A stretch of DNA of 64,000 bases. Origin: Pseudomonas baltica (lineage in GTDB: Bacteria > Pseudomonadota > Gammaproteobacteria > Pseudomonadales > Pseudomonadaceae). The position numbers and the translations under genes were made by a program. Below, one piece after another: positions 45,233 through 54,715 of the stretch. The stretch is taken from assembly GCF_031880315.1 (NCBI RefSeq), contig NZ_CP134771.1, positions 1,612,001 to 1,676,000 of the forward strand, in the 5' to 3' direction. How positions within the stretch are numbered: position 1 is the stretch's first letter; every line of letters starts with the position of its first letter. The notes below the pieces were generated by a model, which saw nothing but the letters and a program-made list of their open reading frames with translations, was not told where the DNA came from and ran no database searches.

Positions 45233-47110
45233 TCACACCTGCTGCAAATGTCCATACAGCTTCGCATAGAGGCCGCCATCGGCAATCAGTTGCTGATGAT
45301 CGCCATCCTCGGCGACGTGCCCGCCGTCGAACACCACCACACGATCGGCCTGCTTCACCGCCGACAGTCGGTGAGCGATGATCAAGGTGGTGCGCCCCTG
45401 CAGGAAGTGGGTCATGGCCCTATGCAGGTTGTACTCGGTGGCGGCGTCCAGAGCCGAGGTGGCCTCGTCGAGGATGACCACCTTTGGGTTGGCAAGGATC
45501 ATCCGCGCAATGGCCAGACGCTGGCGCTGACCACCGGACAACCGCACCCCGGAGCGGCCCACCACGCTGTCCAGCCCTTGGGGCAGTGCACGCACGGTGG
45601 CGTCCAGCTGGGCGATCTGCAGAGCGTTCCAACAGGCGTCGTCAGTGCGCTCGCGGCCCATGGTCAGGTTGGCGCGGATGCTGTCGTTGAACAGCGACGG
45701 ATGCTGCAACACCACCGCCACGTGCTCACGCAGCGTATCCAGGCCGATCTCCTGCATCGTCGCGCCACCAAAGCGGATGGTCCCCGCGCTGGGGGTATAA
45801 AGTCCCAGCAGCAGTTGCACCAGAGTGCTTTTGCCGCCGCCGCTGGCACCCACAATGGCGACTTTCTCGCCCGGCAGAATCGACAGATCGAGTTGGTCGA
45901 GCACCCGTTCGTCGCCGTAGCCGAAGCACAGCCCACGCACATCGATACCGACCGTCTGGCGCTGCTGGAACGGGTCGACGCCACCGGCATACTGCGGCTC
46001 ATCGGCGCGCGCGAGCAGCTCGTTGATGCGAGTCATCGCGCCGCCGGCGGCGTAATAGGCGTATTGCAGGTTCAGCAGCTGCTCGACCGGCGTAATCATG
46101 AACCACAGGTAGCTGAACACCGCCAGCATCTGCCCGATCGACAGATCGGAGAACAGCACGGTGAGCATGGCCGCCGCGCGAAAAATATCGATACCAAACT
46201 GAAACAGCAAGCCACTGGCGCGCCCCGAGGCATCGCTCTTCCATTGCGAGGCGATCGCGTAATCCCGTACTTCTCGCGCTCGCAGGCCCAGGCGCCCAAG
46301 GAAAAAACCCTGGCGGTTGCCGCCACGGATCTCCTGAATGGCATCGAGGGTCTCGGTGAGCGCCTGGGTGAAGCGAGAGGTGCTGTCGTTTTCGAGTTTC
46401 TTCAGCGATTTGACTCGCTTGCCCATTTGCACCGTGGCGTAGATCACCAACGGGTTGAACAGCAGAATCAACAGCGCCAGCTGCCAGTGCATCCACATCA
46501 GGATGGAAGCGGTACCGGCCAGGGTGAGCACGGCGACCAGAAACTTGCTCAGGGTCTCGCCGATGAATTTGTCCAGGGTGTCGAGATCGGTGACCAGGTG
46601 AGTGGTCACGGTGCCGCTGCCCAGGCTTTCGTACTCGCTCAAGGAGATGCGCTTGAGCCGTTCGATCAGGCGCAATCGCACGCGGTAGACGATGTCCTTG
46701 GACAACCGCGCGAACTGCCGGGCCTGAATGACGTTGAACACCAGCGAGCACAGGCGCAGGCACAGGGTGAACGTCAGCATCAGGGCAATGTAGCCGACCG
46801 GCTTCTGCATGCTGGCGGGCAGCAGATGATTCATCCATTGCAGGGCCGCGTTGCCATGGCCGAGCAGCACCTCATCGACCAGCAATGGCAGCAGCAGCGG
46901 TACCGGCACGGTGCACAGCGTCGCCAGTACTGCGACGCCGTTGGCCAACCACAGGGATCGGCGATGGCGCAGGGCCAGGCGGCGGATTTCAGCCCATGTC
47001 AGGCGATCGGAGCGCGCCACCTGATCCCCTGTGGGAGGGGGCTCTGCCCGCGAAGCTACGTGGGCAGAGCCCAGTCCCACAGGGGATTGCGGTGGTTGCG
47101 GTTTACGCAT
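45233..47110 (-). CDS. ABC exporter, fused membrane and ATPase domains (MsbA-like family)
   Basis: About 625 residues from the ATG at 47110. Six membrane helices (about 50-330) are followed by an ATPase with Walker A GASGGGKST, signature LSGGQRQRLAIAR and Walker B VVILDEATSAL plus the H-loop IAHRLS. Such half-exporters move lipids, peptides or drugs; the substrate is unknown. The start is doubtful: the first 30 codons cross a REP palindrome. The ATG overlaps the stop of the DsbA-like gene, which favours it. A GTG at 47020, just inside the REP, has a good AGGGG and gives 595 residues, which may be the true start. Confidence 0.88.
   Translation of the reverse strand: MRKPQPPQSPVGLGSAHVASRAEPPPTGDQVARSDRLTWAEIRRLALRHRRSLWLANGVAVLATLCTVPVPLLLPLLVDEVLLGHGNAALQWMNHLLPASMQKPVGYIALMLTFTLCLRLCSLVFNVIQARQFARLSKDIVYRVRLRLIERLKRISLSEYESLGSGTVTTHLVTDLDTLDKFIGETLSKFLVAVLTLAGTASILMWMHWQLALLILLFNPLVIYATVQMGKRVKSLKKLENDSTSRFTQALTETLDAIQEIRGGNRQGFFLGRLGLRAREVRDYAIASQWKSDASGRASGLLFQFGIDIFRAAAMLTVLFSDLSIGQMLAVFSYLWFMITPVEQLLNLQYAYYAAGGAMTRINELLARADEPQYAGGVDPFQQRQTVGIDVRGLCFGYGDERVLDQLDLSILPGEKVAIVGASGGGKSTLVQLLLGLYTPSAGTIRFGGATMQEIGLDTLREHVAVVLQHPSLFNDSIRANLTMGRERTDDACWNALQIAQLDATVRALPQGLDSVVGRSGVRLSGGQRQRLAIARMILANPKVVILDEATSALDAATEYNLHRAMTHFLQGRTTLIIAHRLSAVKQADRVVVFDGGHVAEDGDHQQLIADGGLYAKLYGHLQQV
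47025..47088. repeat. REP palindrome, type B, at the 5' end of the ABC exporter gene
   Basis: A near-perfect inverted repeat: ATCCCCTGTGGGA...GGGCTCTGCCCGCG facing TGGGCAGAGCCCAGTCCCACAGGGGAT. It lies within the exporter reading frame if the ATG at 47110 is used, or between two genes if the GTG at 47020 is used. Confidence 0.85.
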
Positions 47111-47738
47111 CCTGGCCGCGCTCCAGCCAACGGCCGAGCAGCGCAGCGAGGGGCTCCAGGGGTTGATAACCATTGGTCAGCAGGGCCATCTGGCCATCGC
47201 GTTCCACCAGCAGGGTCGGGAAGCCGGCGATGCCCAGATCCTGCACCCAGGTAAAATCCTGCGCCGTGGCAGCGTGCATCGGTTTAGTGTCGAACGCCCC
47301 GGCAAACTCGATCCGCGGCACACCGGCCGCCTCGGCCAGTTCCACCAGCACGTCGGCGCGGGTGGTGTCGCGGCCTTCGGCGTAAAACGCCTGCTGAATC
47401 CGCTGCACCATCGGCCAGGCGCTGTCGGCGTCCAGTTCGCGCACCGTGGCCACCGCCCGGCACGCCGGCTCGGTATCGTAGACAAAGCCTTCCGGCAGTG
47501 GATCATCGAGGTTGAACGGCTGGCCGGTGGCCTCCTTGACCGCCTGCCAGTGTTCCAGAATATAGGCGCGCTTGGTCGGGTCCAGCGCTGCGCCGGCCCC
47601 CGTGCGCAATCCGCCGACCACCAGGTGGGTCTTGACGCCCGCAGCCTCGGCCTGCTCGATCAACGCCTGCGCTACGGGGGCGAACCCCCAACACCATGAG
47701 CACATGGGGTCCATCACGTAGAGCAGGCGGCTGGGCAT
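47103..47738 (-). CDS. DsbA-family thiol oxidoreductase, cytoplasmic
   Basis: 211 residues, no signal peptide. The active site is CSWCWGF near residue 13 and the cis-Pro motif IAGFPTLLV near 180, in a thioredoxin fold with a helical insertion of the FrnE/HCCA type. A cytoplasmic disulfide isomerase or glutathione-dependent reductase is likely; the substrate is unknown. It starts two bases before the trhO stop region and ends overlapping the exporter start, so the three genes form an operon. Confidence 0.85.
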   Translation of the reverse strand: MPSRLLYVMDPMCSWCWGFAPVAQALIEQAEAAGVKTHLVVGGLRTGAGAALDPTKRAYILEHWQAVKEATGQPFNLDDPLPEGFVYDTEPACRAVATVRELDADSAWPMVQRIQQAFYAEGRDTTRADVLVELAEAAGVPRIEFAGAFDTKPMHAATAQDFTWVQDLGIAGFPTLLVERDGQMALLTNGYQPLEPLAALLGRWLERGQDA

Positions 47739-47739
47739 G

Positions 47740-48678
47740 TCAGACCTCGGAGGCTTTGCGGTAGTTGTGACCGATCGGATGGGGCTGGTTACGCGCCTTG
47801 GCCAGTTCGATCTGCTTTTGCCGATCGACTGCGCTGCGGCGCGTCTTGTCGCTCAGGGTATCCCAGCAATGCGGGCAGCTGATACCGGGGGCGTAGTGCT
47901 CCGACATACGATCCTCGACACTGATCGGCGTGCGGCAGGCATGACATTGATCATAGTCGCCTTCGGTCAGATCGTGACGAACGGTCACGCGGTTGTCGAA
48001 CACAAAGCAGTCGCCCTGCCACTTGCTCTGCTCCTGAGGCACTTGCTCGAGGTATTTGAGGATGCCGCCCTTGAGGTGATAGACCTCGCCGAAGCCCTCG
48101 CCGAGCATGTAGCTGGAGGCTTTCTCGCAGCGGATGCCACCGGTGCAGAACATCGCCACCTTCTTGTGCACGGCGGGGTCGAAATTGGCCTTGATGTAGT
48201 CCGGAAATTCGCGGAACGAGGTGGTCTTGGGATCGATGGCGCCTTCGAAGGTGCCGATCGACACTTCGTAATCGTTACGGGTATCGATCAACAGTACTTC
48301 AGGGTCATCGATCAGCGCGTTCCAGTCCTGGGGCTCGACGTAGGTCCCGACCTTGCGGTTGGGATCGACGCCGGGCACGCCGAGGGTGACGATCTCTTTT
48401 TTCAGCTTGACCTTGGTGCGGTAGAACGGCTGTTCGTCGCAGTACGATTCCTTGTGATCGATGTCGATCATGCGCGGGTCGCTCCGCAGCCAGGCCAGCA
48501 GACCGTCGATGCCTTCACGGCTGCCGGAGACGGTGCCGTTGATGCCTTCTTCGGCAATCAGCAGGGTGCCTTTGACGCCATTGGCGGTCATGGCTTGCAA
48601 CAGCGGCTCGCGCAGTTGCACGTAATCTTCGAGGGTGACGAACTTGTACAAGGCCGCCACGACTATAGGTTGAGCCAT
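47740..48678 (-). CDS. trhO: tRNA uridine(34) hydroxylase, rhodanese-domain (TrhO/YceA)
   Basis: 312 residues beginning [20 protein letters not shown]. An N-terminal ferredoxin-like part precedes a rhodanese domain with the active-site loop [17 protein letters not shown]; a C-terminal zinc-finger-like part has CHACRTP and CPHCW. TrhO makes 5-hydroxyuridine at the tRNA wobble base using oxygen. AGGAGC lies upstream of the ATG. The open frame runs on to 48849 only through a REP pair in the leader. Confidence 0.94.
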   Translation of the reverse strand: MAQPIVVAALYKFVTLEDYVQLREPLLQAMTANGVKGTLLIAEEGINGTVSGSREGIDGLLAWLRSDPRMIDIDHKESYCDEQPFYRTKVKLKKEIVTLGVPGVDPNRKVGTYVEPQDWNALIDDPEVLLIDTRNDYEVSIGTFEGAIDPKTTSFREFPDYIKANFDPAVHKKVAMFCTGGIRCEKASSYMLGEGFGEVYHLKGGILKYLEQVPQEQSKWQGDCFVFDNRVTVRHDLTEGDYDQCHACRTPISVEDRMSEHYAPGISCPHCWDTLSDKTRRSAVDRQKQIELAKARNQPHPIGHNYRKASEV

Positions 48679-48742
48679 GGGTATAACGCTCCTGGTGGTC
48701 ACCCTCGCAAAGGGCGGACCGGGTAATGATGTGGCAGAAATC

Positions 48743-48841
48743 ACTGTGGGAGTGGGCGCTGCCCACGAAGGCGTCATCCGGAACCGTGCAGGACACGACC
48801 ACCGAACTGAATGCTTCGCGGGCAGAGCCCACTCCCACAGG
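48743..48841. repeat. REP pair, type B
   Basis: CTGTGGGAGTGGGCGCTGCCCACGAAGG facing GCTTCGCGGGCAGAGCCCACTCCCACAGG, in the trhO leader between bolA and trhO. This is the clearest type B example in the window. Confidence 0.87.
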
Positions 48842-48901
48842 TTGTGCATTCGGCGCCACCTTCAAGGTGAAAATGGCGGCCGATATTCTAGCGCATTTGG
48901 A

Positions 48902-49198
48902 TCAATGCCCACCACCGGCGCAGGTCGGGGAAGCCGGCGCGGCGCCGGTCTGCTCCCACTCCTGAGGGGTGTAGGTGTGCAAGGCCAGGGCGTGGAACTC
49001 GCCCATCAGCTCGCCCAGCGTGCCGTACACCAACTGGTGGCGCTTGACGCTATTGAGCCCGGCAAAGCGCTCACTGACCACCACCGCCTTGTAGTGCGTC
49101 TGCGTGCCCCGGCTGTGCATGTGGCTCTCGTCGAGCACCTGCAAGTGGCTGGGCTGCAGCAAGGCAAGGGTCTGTTCGATCCGTTGGTGCATGGACAT
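48902..49198 (-). CDS. bolA: BolA family protein
   Basis: 98 residues. HLQVLDESHMHSRGTQTHYKAVVVSERFAG and the conserved His in FHALALHTYTPQEW match BolA, which works with monothiol glutaredoxins in iron-sulfur handling and can act on gene expression. It follows the DUF2059 gene at 11 bases and precedes trhO. Confidence 0.93.
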   Translation of the reverse strand: MSMHQRIEQTLALLQPSHLQVLDESHMHSRGTQTHYKAVVVSERFAGLNSVKRHQLVYGTLGELMGEFHALALHTYTPQEWEQTGAAPASPTCAGGGH

Positions 49199-49209
49199 GA
49201 CCGGCTCCG

Positions 49210-49746
49210 TTACGGCTTTTTAGCCGGTGCTGCAGGTGCGGGTGCAGCCGCTTTGGCCGGGGTGATTTCGGTAGTCATGTCCTGCAGCAGCTTGTTGACC
49301 ACAGGCACGGCGCTTTCGAGCTTGGCCTGAGTCAGCTGAGCCGACTGCTGGGTGACTTGCGGCATTTTTTCCAGGACTTTCTTGCCCAGTGGCGACTGGT
49401 AGAACTTGACCAGGTCCTTGAGCTCGGTTTCGGTGAAGTTGTCGGTGTACAGCTTGACCATGTCGGGCTTGAGTTTCGGCCAGCCGATGGCTTGGTCCAG
49501 GGCGGCATTGGCCTTGGCCTGGTAGCTTTCAAGTACGGCTTTCTTGGAGTCAGGCGCGTTGGCCTGCTCGAAGCGCTGGGCGAACATTTGCTGGACCTGC
49601 ATGTACACCGGGGTACCGAGTTTGTCGGCGTGCGCCATCATCAGGAACGATTCAGCACTGGCGTTGTGGCTGGCGGTATCAGCGAGCACCTGGCCGCTGG
49701 CGCAGACAAAAAAGGCCGCGGTACAGAGGGCGCGAAGACGTGTCAT
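49210..49746 (-). CDS. DUF2059 periplasmic protein
   Basis: 178 residues. The first 22 form a signal peptide (MTRLRALCTAAFFVCASGQVLA). The mature part is helical (ALDQAIGWPKLKPDMVKLYT, ETELKDLVKFYQSPLGKKVLEK), the DUF2059 pattern, and ends in an Ala/Pro/Lys-rich tail (PAKAAAPAPAAPAKKP). Function unknown. It is the first gene of the DUF2059-bolA-trhO-DsbA-exporter group and is divergent from fumC. Confidence 0.87.
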   Translation of the reverse strand: MTRLRALCTAAFFVCASGQVLADTASHNASAESFLMMAHADKLGTPVYMQVQQMFAQRFEQANAPDSKKAVLESYQAKANAALDQAIGWPKLKPDMVKLYTDNFTETELKDLVKFYQSPLGKKVLEKMPQVTQQSAQLTQAKLESAVPVVNKLLQDMTTEITPAKAAAPAPAAPAKKP

Positions 49747-49997
49747 CGAGTTTCCTTAAATTAGCAGCTGAGGCAGAGGCCCCGGAATCGACCATTCTGC
49801 GCCCAACCCGGCATGTGGCTCAAGCCCGGAGGGTACAGAACGTATGGACGGCTCATCGGCAGGGATGGAACCCAGGTCGTCAATGAGCACCTAAACTGCT
49901 CAACCTCGGCATTTGGCAAAAGCCAGTGCGAGACCTTGAAAAGGACAATGCACGTCTCGGGCCTTGGCCACGAGTACGTCGACAGGAGAAGAGCAGC

Positions 49998-51377
49998 ATG
50001 AGCCGCACGGAAACAGACAGCATCGGCCCGGTTGAAGTTCCGGAACAGGCCTACTGGGGGGCGCAGACTCAACGCTCGCTGGTCAACTTCGCCATCGGCG
50101 ATCAGCGCATGCCGCTGGCGGTGGTGCACGCCCTGGCACTGATCAAAAAGGCAGCCGCCAGGGTCAATGACCGTAACGGCGACCTGCCTGCGGATATCGC
50201 CCGGCTGATCGAACAGGCCAGCAACGAGGTGCTGGCCGGTGAACACGACGACCAGTTCCCGCTGGTGGTGTGGCAGACCGGCAGCGGCACGCAGAGCAAC
50301 ATGAACGTCAACGAAGTCATCGCCGGGCGCGCCAACGAGCTGGCCGGCAAAGGCCGCGGCGGCAAATCGCCGGTGCACCCCAACGATCACGTCAACTGCT
50401 CGCAAAGCTCCAACGACTGCTTCCCCACGGCCATGCACATCGCCACCGTGCAAGCAGTCCAGGGTGACCTGCTGCCGGCGATCAAGGAGCTGAGCGACGG
50501 CCTGGCCGAGCTGTCGGCCAAGCACATGCACCTGGTCAAGACCGGCCGCACCCATATGATGGACGCCACCCCGATCACCTTCGGCCAGGAAATCTCGGCG
50601 TTCGTGGCCCAGCTCGAACATGCCCAGCGCGCCATTCGTGCCGCCCTGCCAGCCGTGTGCGAGCTGGCTCAAGGCGGCACGGCGGTGGGCACCGGGCTCA
50701 ACGCGCCCCATGGTTTTGGCGAGGCGATCGCCGGTGAACTGGCGGCGTTGTCGGGGTTACCGTTCGTGACCGCGCCCAACAAGTTCGCCGCGTTGGCGGG
50801 CCATGAGCCTTTGACCACCCTCGCCGGCGCCTTGAAAACCCTGGCGCTGAGCTTGATGAAATTGGCCAACGACTTGCGCCTGCTGGGCTCTGGGCCACGC
50901 GGCGGCATCGCCGAAGTGCGCTTGCCGGCGAATGAACCAGGCAGCTCGATCATGCCCGGCAAGGTCAATCCGACTCAGTGCGAAGCGTTGTCGATGCTCG
51001 CCTGCCAGGTGCTGGGCAACGACCTCGCGATCAGCATGGCAGCGAGTCATGGGCACCTGCAGTTGAATGTGTTCAAGCCGGTGATCATCCATAACCTGCT
51101 GCAATCGGTGCGACTGCTGGCCGATGGCTGCAGCAACTTCCAGACCCACTGCATCGCTGGTCTGGAACCGGATACGGCGAAGATGGCCGAGCATCTGGAG
51201 CGTGGCCTGATGCTGGTCACCGCGTTGAACCCGCATATCGGCTACGACAAGGCCGCGCAGATCGCCAAGAAAGCGTACGGCGAAGGCAAGACCTTGCGCG
51301 AAGCCGCGTTGGAGTTGGGATTCCTGACCGAAGCCGAGTTCGATGAGTGGGTGCGGCCGGAGAATATGCTGGGCTGA
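49998..51377 (+). CDS. fumC: Fumarate hydratase class II
   Basis: 459 residues beginning [21 protein letters not shown]. The family signature [13 protein letters not shown] is complete, with [12 protein letters not shown] and [11 protein letters not shown] earlier. It is the iron-free, oxygen-stable fumarase, made in pseudomonads under iron or oxidative stress. CAGGAGAAG lies before the ATG. A longer frame from 49926 lacks family support. It is divergent from the DUF2059 gene. Confidence 0.97.
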   Translation: MSRTETDSIGPVEVPEQAYWGAQTQRSLVNFAIGDQRMPLAVVHALALIKKAAARVNDRNGDLPADIARLIEQASNEVLAGEHDDQFPLVVWQTGSGTQSNMNVNEVIAGRANELAGKGRGGKSPVHPNDHVNCSQSSNDCFPTAMHIATVQAVQGDLLPAIKELSDGLAELSAKHMHLVKTGRTHMMDATPITFGQEISAFVAQLEHAQRAIRAALPAVCELAQGGTAVGTGLNAPHGFGEAIAGELAALSGLPFVTAPNKFAALAGHEPLTTLAGALKTLALSLMKLANDLRLLGSGPRGGIAEVRLPANEPGSSIMPGKVNPTQCEALSMLACQVLGNDLAISMAASHGHLQLNVFKPVIIHNLLQSVRLLADGCSNFQTHCIAGLEPDTAKMAEHLERGLMLVTALNPHIGYDKAAQIAKKAYGEGKTLREAALELGFLTEAEFDEWVRPENMLG

Positions 51378-51397
51378 ATTCAATGCCAGCAGAACTG

Positions 51398-51490
51398 GCC
51401 CCTGGCCCCGGATCGAGCACCCTTGCTCTCACAGCGCTGGTCAGCGCTTGAGCCATCGCCGTGTGAGAGCAAGGCCTGCCCGCGCAAGCG
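51398..51490. repeat. REP-like pair
   Basis: ACCCTTGCTCTCACAGCG facing CCGTGTGAGAGCAAGGCCTGCCCGCGCAAG where fumC and the EamA transporter gene converge. Confidence 0.75.
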
Positions 51491-51526
51491 ATCACTCATA
51501 CGTAGCAGAACTGCGAGCCAACGATG

Positions 51527-52495
51527 TCAGGAGGGCTGCGGCGCATTCGCCCCAGCCTGACGCGCTCGCCAGCTCGCCATCAACGTTGGGCCGAGCGCGA
51601 CCACCGCCGACCCGGCAACCACCACCACAGCCCCGAAATACGCCAGCCCATTGGCGTCTTCGCTGTGCACCAGATCTGGCCACAGACTGGACCCCAGGGC
51701 CGCCGACGCAAAGGTCACCAGCGGGGTCAATGCCAAGGTTGCGCTGACTCGCGACGCTTGCCAGTGCGCCAGCGCCTCGGCAAAGGCGCCATAGGCAATC
51801 AGTGTATTCAAGCAGCATCCCAGCAACAGCCAGCCCTGCAGGGGGCTTAGGTTCAAGGCTTGTAGCGGATGCGCCCAAGGCGTCACTACCAGCGCGCAGC
51901 CCAGGTAGATCACCATCATCACCTGCAGCGAATTCCATTGATTGAGCAGTTGCTTCTGGCTCATCGCATAGAAGGTCCACACCGCCGAGGCCAGCAACAC
52001 CAGGAGCACCCCGGTGGTGTAAGTACCCATGGAGCCCAGCAGCTCGCCGATACGCTGATTGAAAAACAACCCGAACCCGCCAAGCAGCACGACCATTCCA
52101 ATGCACTGAGCCCGATTGAAACGCTCCTTGAACACATAGAGGCTGCACAGGATCAAGAAGATCGGCCCTACCTGGATCATCAACTGCGCGGTACCCGCGC
52201 TGATCAATCGCAGCGCGAACAGGTACAGCACGTAGTTGGCCACCAGCCCGAGCACCGCCAGCGTCACCAGGCCGAAGCCTTTGCGTCCTAGGGGGCGAAA
52301 AGCCGGCAAGCGCTTCGTCAGGCCAAGGTAGATGAACAGCACTCCCCCGGCGCCCACCAGGCGAAACCAGGTCACCGTGATCGGATCCATGGCCTGCAGG
52401 ACTATCTTGAGTTTGATCGGCAGAACGCCCCAAAGCAGAGCGGTGAGCAACGCCAGGAACAGCCCGTAAGCCCAGCGTCCGGAAGTGATATGCAT
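51527..52495 (-). CDS. EamA-family (DMT) transporter
   Basis: About 322 residues with ten membrane helices in two EamA repeats, for example LFLALLTALLWGVLPIKLKI at the start and GVLLVLLASAVWTFYAMSQK in the middle. Members export amino acids or small metabolites; the substrate is unknown. The ATG at 52495 with GAGG upstream is preferred; an ATG at 52507 is also in frame. It ends close to the fumC stop and converges with it across a REP pair. Confidence 0.88.
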   Translation of the reverse strand: MHITSGRWAYGLFLALLTALLWGVLPIKLKIVLQAMDPITVTWFRLVGAGGVLFIYLGLTKRLPAFRPLGRKGFGLVTLAVLGLVANYVLYLFALRLISAGTAQLMIQVGPIFLILCSLYVFKERFNRAQCIGMVVLLGGFGLFFNQRIGELLGSMGTYTTGVLLVLLASAVWTFYAMSQKQLLNQWNSLQVMMVIYLGCALVVTPWAHPLQALNLSPLQGWLLLGCCLNTLIAYGAFAEALAHWQASRVSATLALTPLVTFASAALGSSLWPDLVHSEDANGLAYFGAVVVVAGSAVVALGPTLMASWRARQAGANAPQPS

Positions 52496-52683
52496 GTAGA
52501 GCCTCATGCCCTATGGCGGGGGGAGCGTGCAGTGTAGTCGCCCATCGAGCGCACAGACAGACACAATCGTGCACTACATCAGCGCGTGACTGTATGACGA
52601 TGACCATTGGTCGGATGGCAGGCACGGACAATGGGGATGGCTAGTCTGATGCACAAGTCAGTCAACCTCACCAGGGAGTTGTC

Positions 52684-52869
52684 ATGTTTGGTAAACGCAC
52701 CCAAGACGCCGATGAAGCAACGCACTTTCGTGCAGGGCGTTTCAGCCTGGTCAATGGCCAGTTCTACTTCAGTACTCGGGAGAACACCCTCGAGGGGCCC
52801 TTCGCCACTCGCGCAGATGCCGAGCGGGAAATGGCCGCTTATGTGGAGCGTATTCAGCGCCGGCATTGA
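52684..52869 (+). CDS. Small DUF6316-like protein
   Basis: 61 residues. The pattern HFRAGRFSLVNGQFYFSTRE then GPFATRADAEREMAAYVER is that of a short pseudomonad family with no known role. A GGGAG precedes the ATG. It is divergent from the EamA transporter and stands alone; about 230 bases with no gene follow. Confidence 0.72.
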   Translation: MFGKRTQDADEATHFRAGRFSLVNGQFYFSTRENTLEGPFATRADAEREMAAYVERIQRRH

Positions 52870-53097
52870 GGGTACAGCGCGCGACAGCCGCGCTTGTGCG
52901 CACTAGCGAAACGCCAGGCCTGACACCGGCCAAGCGGGCGCCAGCAAGTGCAACCTTGGCACTGGCCACCGCCACTTGGCCCTGCAACCGAAACAACTAC
53001 TGCAGCGCACTCTACGTTCTGCTCTGACCCGCCCTCCTGTCACCCTCCCGGAGGGCCGGTCCATGTCGCTTACAAGTGATGGCAATACTTTCTATGA

Positions 53098-54600
53098 TCA
53101 GCCCTTCCCGCCCTTTTTATCCTTCTTGATCGCCGCCTCGATCGCGTCGTTGATGGTACGCAGCACCTGCACCCGCGCCGAGCGTTTGTCATTGGCCGCC
53201 ACCAGCGTCCACGGGGCGATCTCGGTACTGGTGCGATCGACCATGTCCCCCACCGCATCCCGATAGAGGCCCCACTTGTCGCGGTTGCGCCAGTCGTCTT
53301 CAGTGATCTTGTAGCGCTTGAAAGGGATCTTCTCTCGGGCCTTGAAACGCTCCAGCTGGGTCTTCTCGTCAATGGCCAGCCAGAACTTGACGACGATGAT
53401 GCCGGCCTCGCTCAACTGCTCTTCGAAGTCGTTGATCTCGCTGTAAGCGCGCATCCAGTCGGTTTCCGAACAGAAGCCCTCGACCCGCTCCACCAGCACG
53501 CGGCCATACCAGGAACGATCGAACACGGTGAATTTGCCGCGCGCCGGTATATGCCGCCAGAAGCGCCACAGATACGGCTGGGCCAATTCATCCTGAGTCG
53601 GCGCGGCCACCGGCACGATGGCGTATTGGCGCGGGTCCAGCGCGGCCGCCACCCGCCGGATCGCACCGCCCTTGCCGGCCGCATCGTTGCCCTCGAACAC
53701 CGCGACCAGCGCGTGGGCCTTCATGCGCTTGTGCCGCAGCAGGGTGGCCAGGCGCGCCTGTTCTTCGATCAACTGCTGGTGATAGTCGTCCTTTTCCAGC
53801 CGCTGGCTGAGGTCAAGGCTGCCCAACAGGCTACGGCCATCGATACTCTCACCCAGCGGCGCGATGGGCTGGCGTACCGGTTCGATCGGCGCCTTGAGCG
53901 CCGCCTGCAGCCCTTCGAGCAGGATATTGCCCACCACCAGGCTGCGGTAGTTCGGGTCCACGCCCTCGATCACATGCCACGGCGCATAGTCGCGGCTGGT
54001 GCGGCGCAACACGCGCTCGCCAAAACGCACGAAACGGTCGTAGGTGTCGGTCTGCTTCCAGTCCAGCGGGCTCAGGCGCCAGCTGTGCAGCGGGTCGTCC
54101 TGCAGTGCCTTGAGCCGCGCCTTCATCTGCTTCTTGGACAGGTGAAACCAGAACTTGAAAATCAGCGCGCCTTCGTCGACCAGCATCTGCTCCAGGCGTT
54201 CGGCATCACCGATGGCCTGGTCGAGCACAGCGTCGTTGAAGTCGCCATGCACCCGCCCCTGAATCATCTGGCTGTACCAGTTGCCGAAAAACACGCCCAT
54301 GCGGCCCTTGGCCGGCAACTGCCGCCAATAACGCCAGGCCGGCGGGCGGGCCAGCTCCTCGTCGGTCTGCTTGTCGAAGGTGCGTACCTCGATCAGCCGC
54401 GGGTCCATCCACTCGTTGAGCAGCTTGACCGTCTCGCCCTTGCCGGCGCCTTCGATGCCGTTGATCAGGATGATGACCGGGAAGCGCGACTGCTGCTTGA
54501 GCTCGTACTGGACGTCGAGCAACGCCTCGCGCAGGGCCGGCAGCTGTTTTTCATAGGTGTCGTCGTCGATGGCGTGGCCGATCTCGGCGGATTCGAACAT
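53098..54600 (-). CDS. pap: Polyphosphate:AMP phosphotransferase, two PPK2 domains
   Basis: 500 residues with two tandem PPK2-like P-loop domains. The first has GIEGAGKGE near residue 53, the second GNDAAGKGGAI near residue 305, followed by FDRSWYGRVLVERVEGF (lid/catalytic region). In two-domain class II PPK2 proteins the C-terminal half carries activity; they make ADP from AMP and polyphosphate. An AGGAGCAGGG precedes the ATG; a longer frame to 54717 overlaps the divergent mnmC start. Confidence 0.92.
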   Translation of the reverse strand: MFESAEIGHAIDDDTYEKQLPALREALLDVQYELKQQSRFPVIILINGIEGAGKGETVKLLNEWMDPRLIEVRTFDKQTDEELARPPAWRYWRQLPAKGRMGVFFGNWYSQMIQGRVHGDFNDAVLDQAIGDAERLEQMLVDEGALIFKFWFHLSKKQMKARLKALQDDPLHSWRLSPLDWKQTDTYDRFVRFGERVLRRTSRDYAPWHVIEGVDPNYRSLVVGNILLEGLQAALKAPIEPVRQPIAPLGESIDGRSLLGSLDLSQRLEKDDYHQQLIEEQARLATLLRHKRMKAHALVAVFEGNDAAGKGGAIRRVAAALDPRQYAIVPVAAPTQDELAQPYLWRFWRHIPARGKFTVFDRSWYGRVLVERVEGFCSETDWMRAYSEINDFEEQLSEAGIIVVKFWLAIDEKTQLERFKAREKIPFKRYKITEDDWRNRDKWGLYRDAVGDMVDRTSTEIAPWTLVAANDKRSARVQVLRTINDAIEAAIKKDKKGGKG

Positions 54601-54715
54601 TCCCTGCTCCTGTAGTTTGAATGAACAACACTCGCGGGCATCTGGACCCCGGTATCTGGCAAAATGTTGCGTCCGGTGTGCTTTGCACCGCAAGTCTTCA
54701 TGGAACCCTGCTGTC

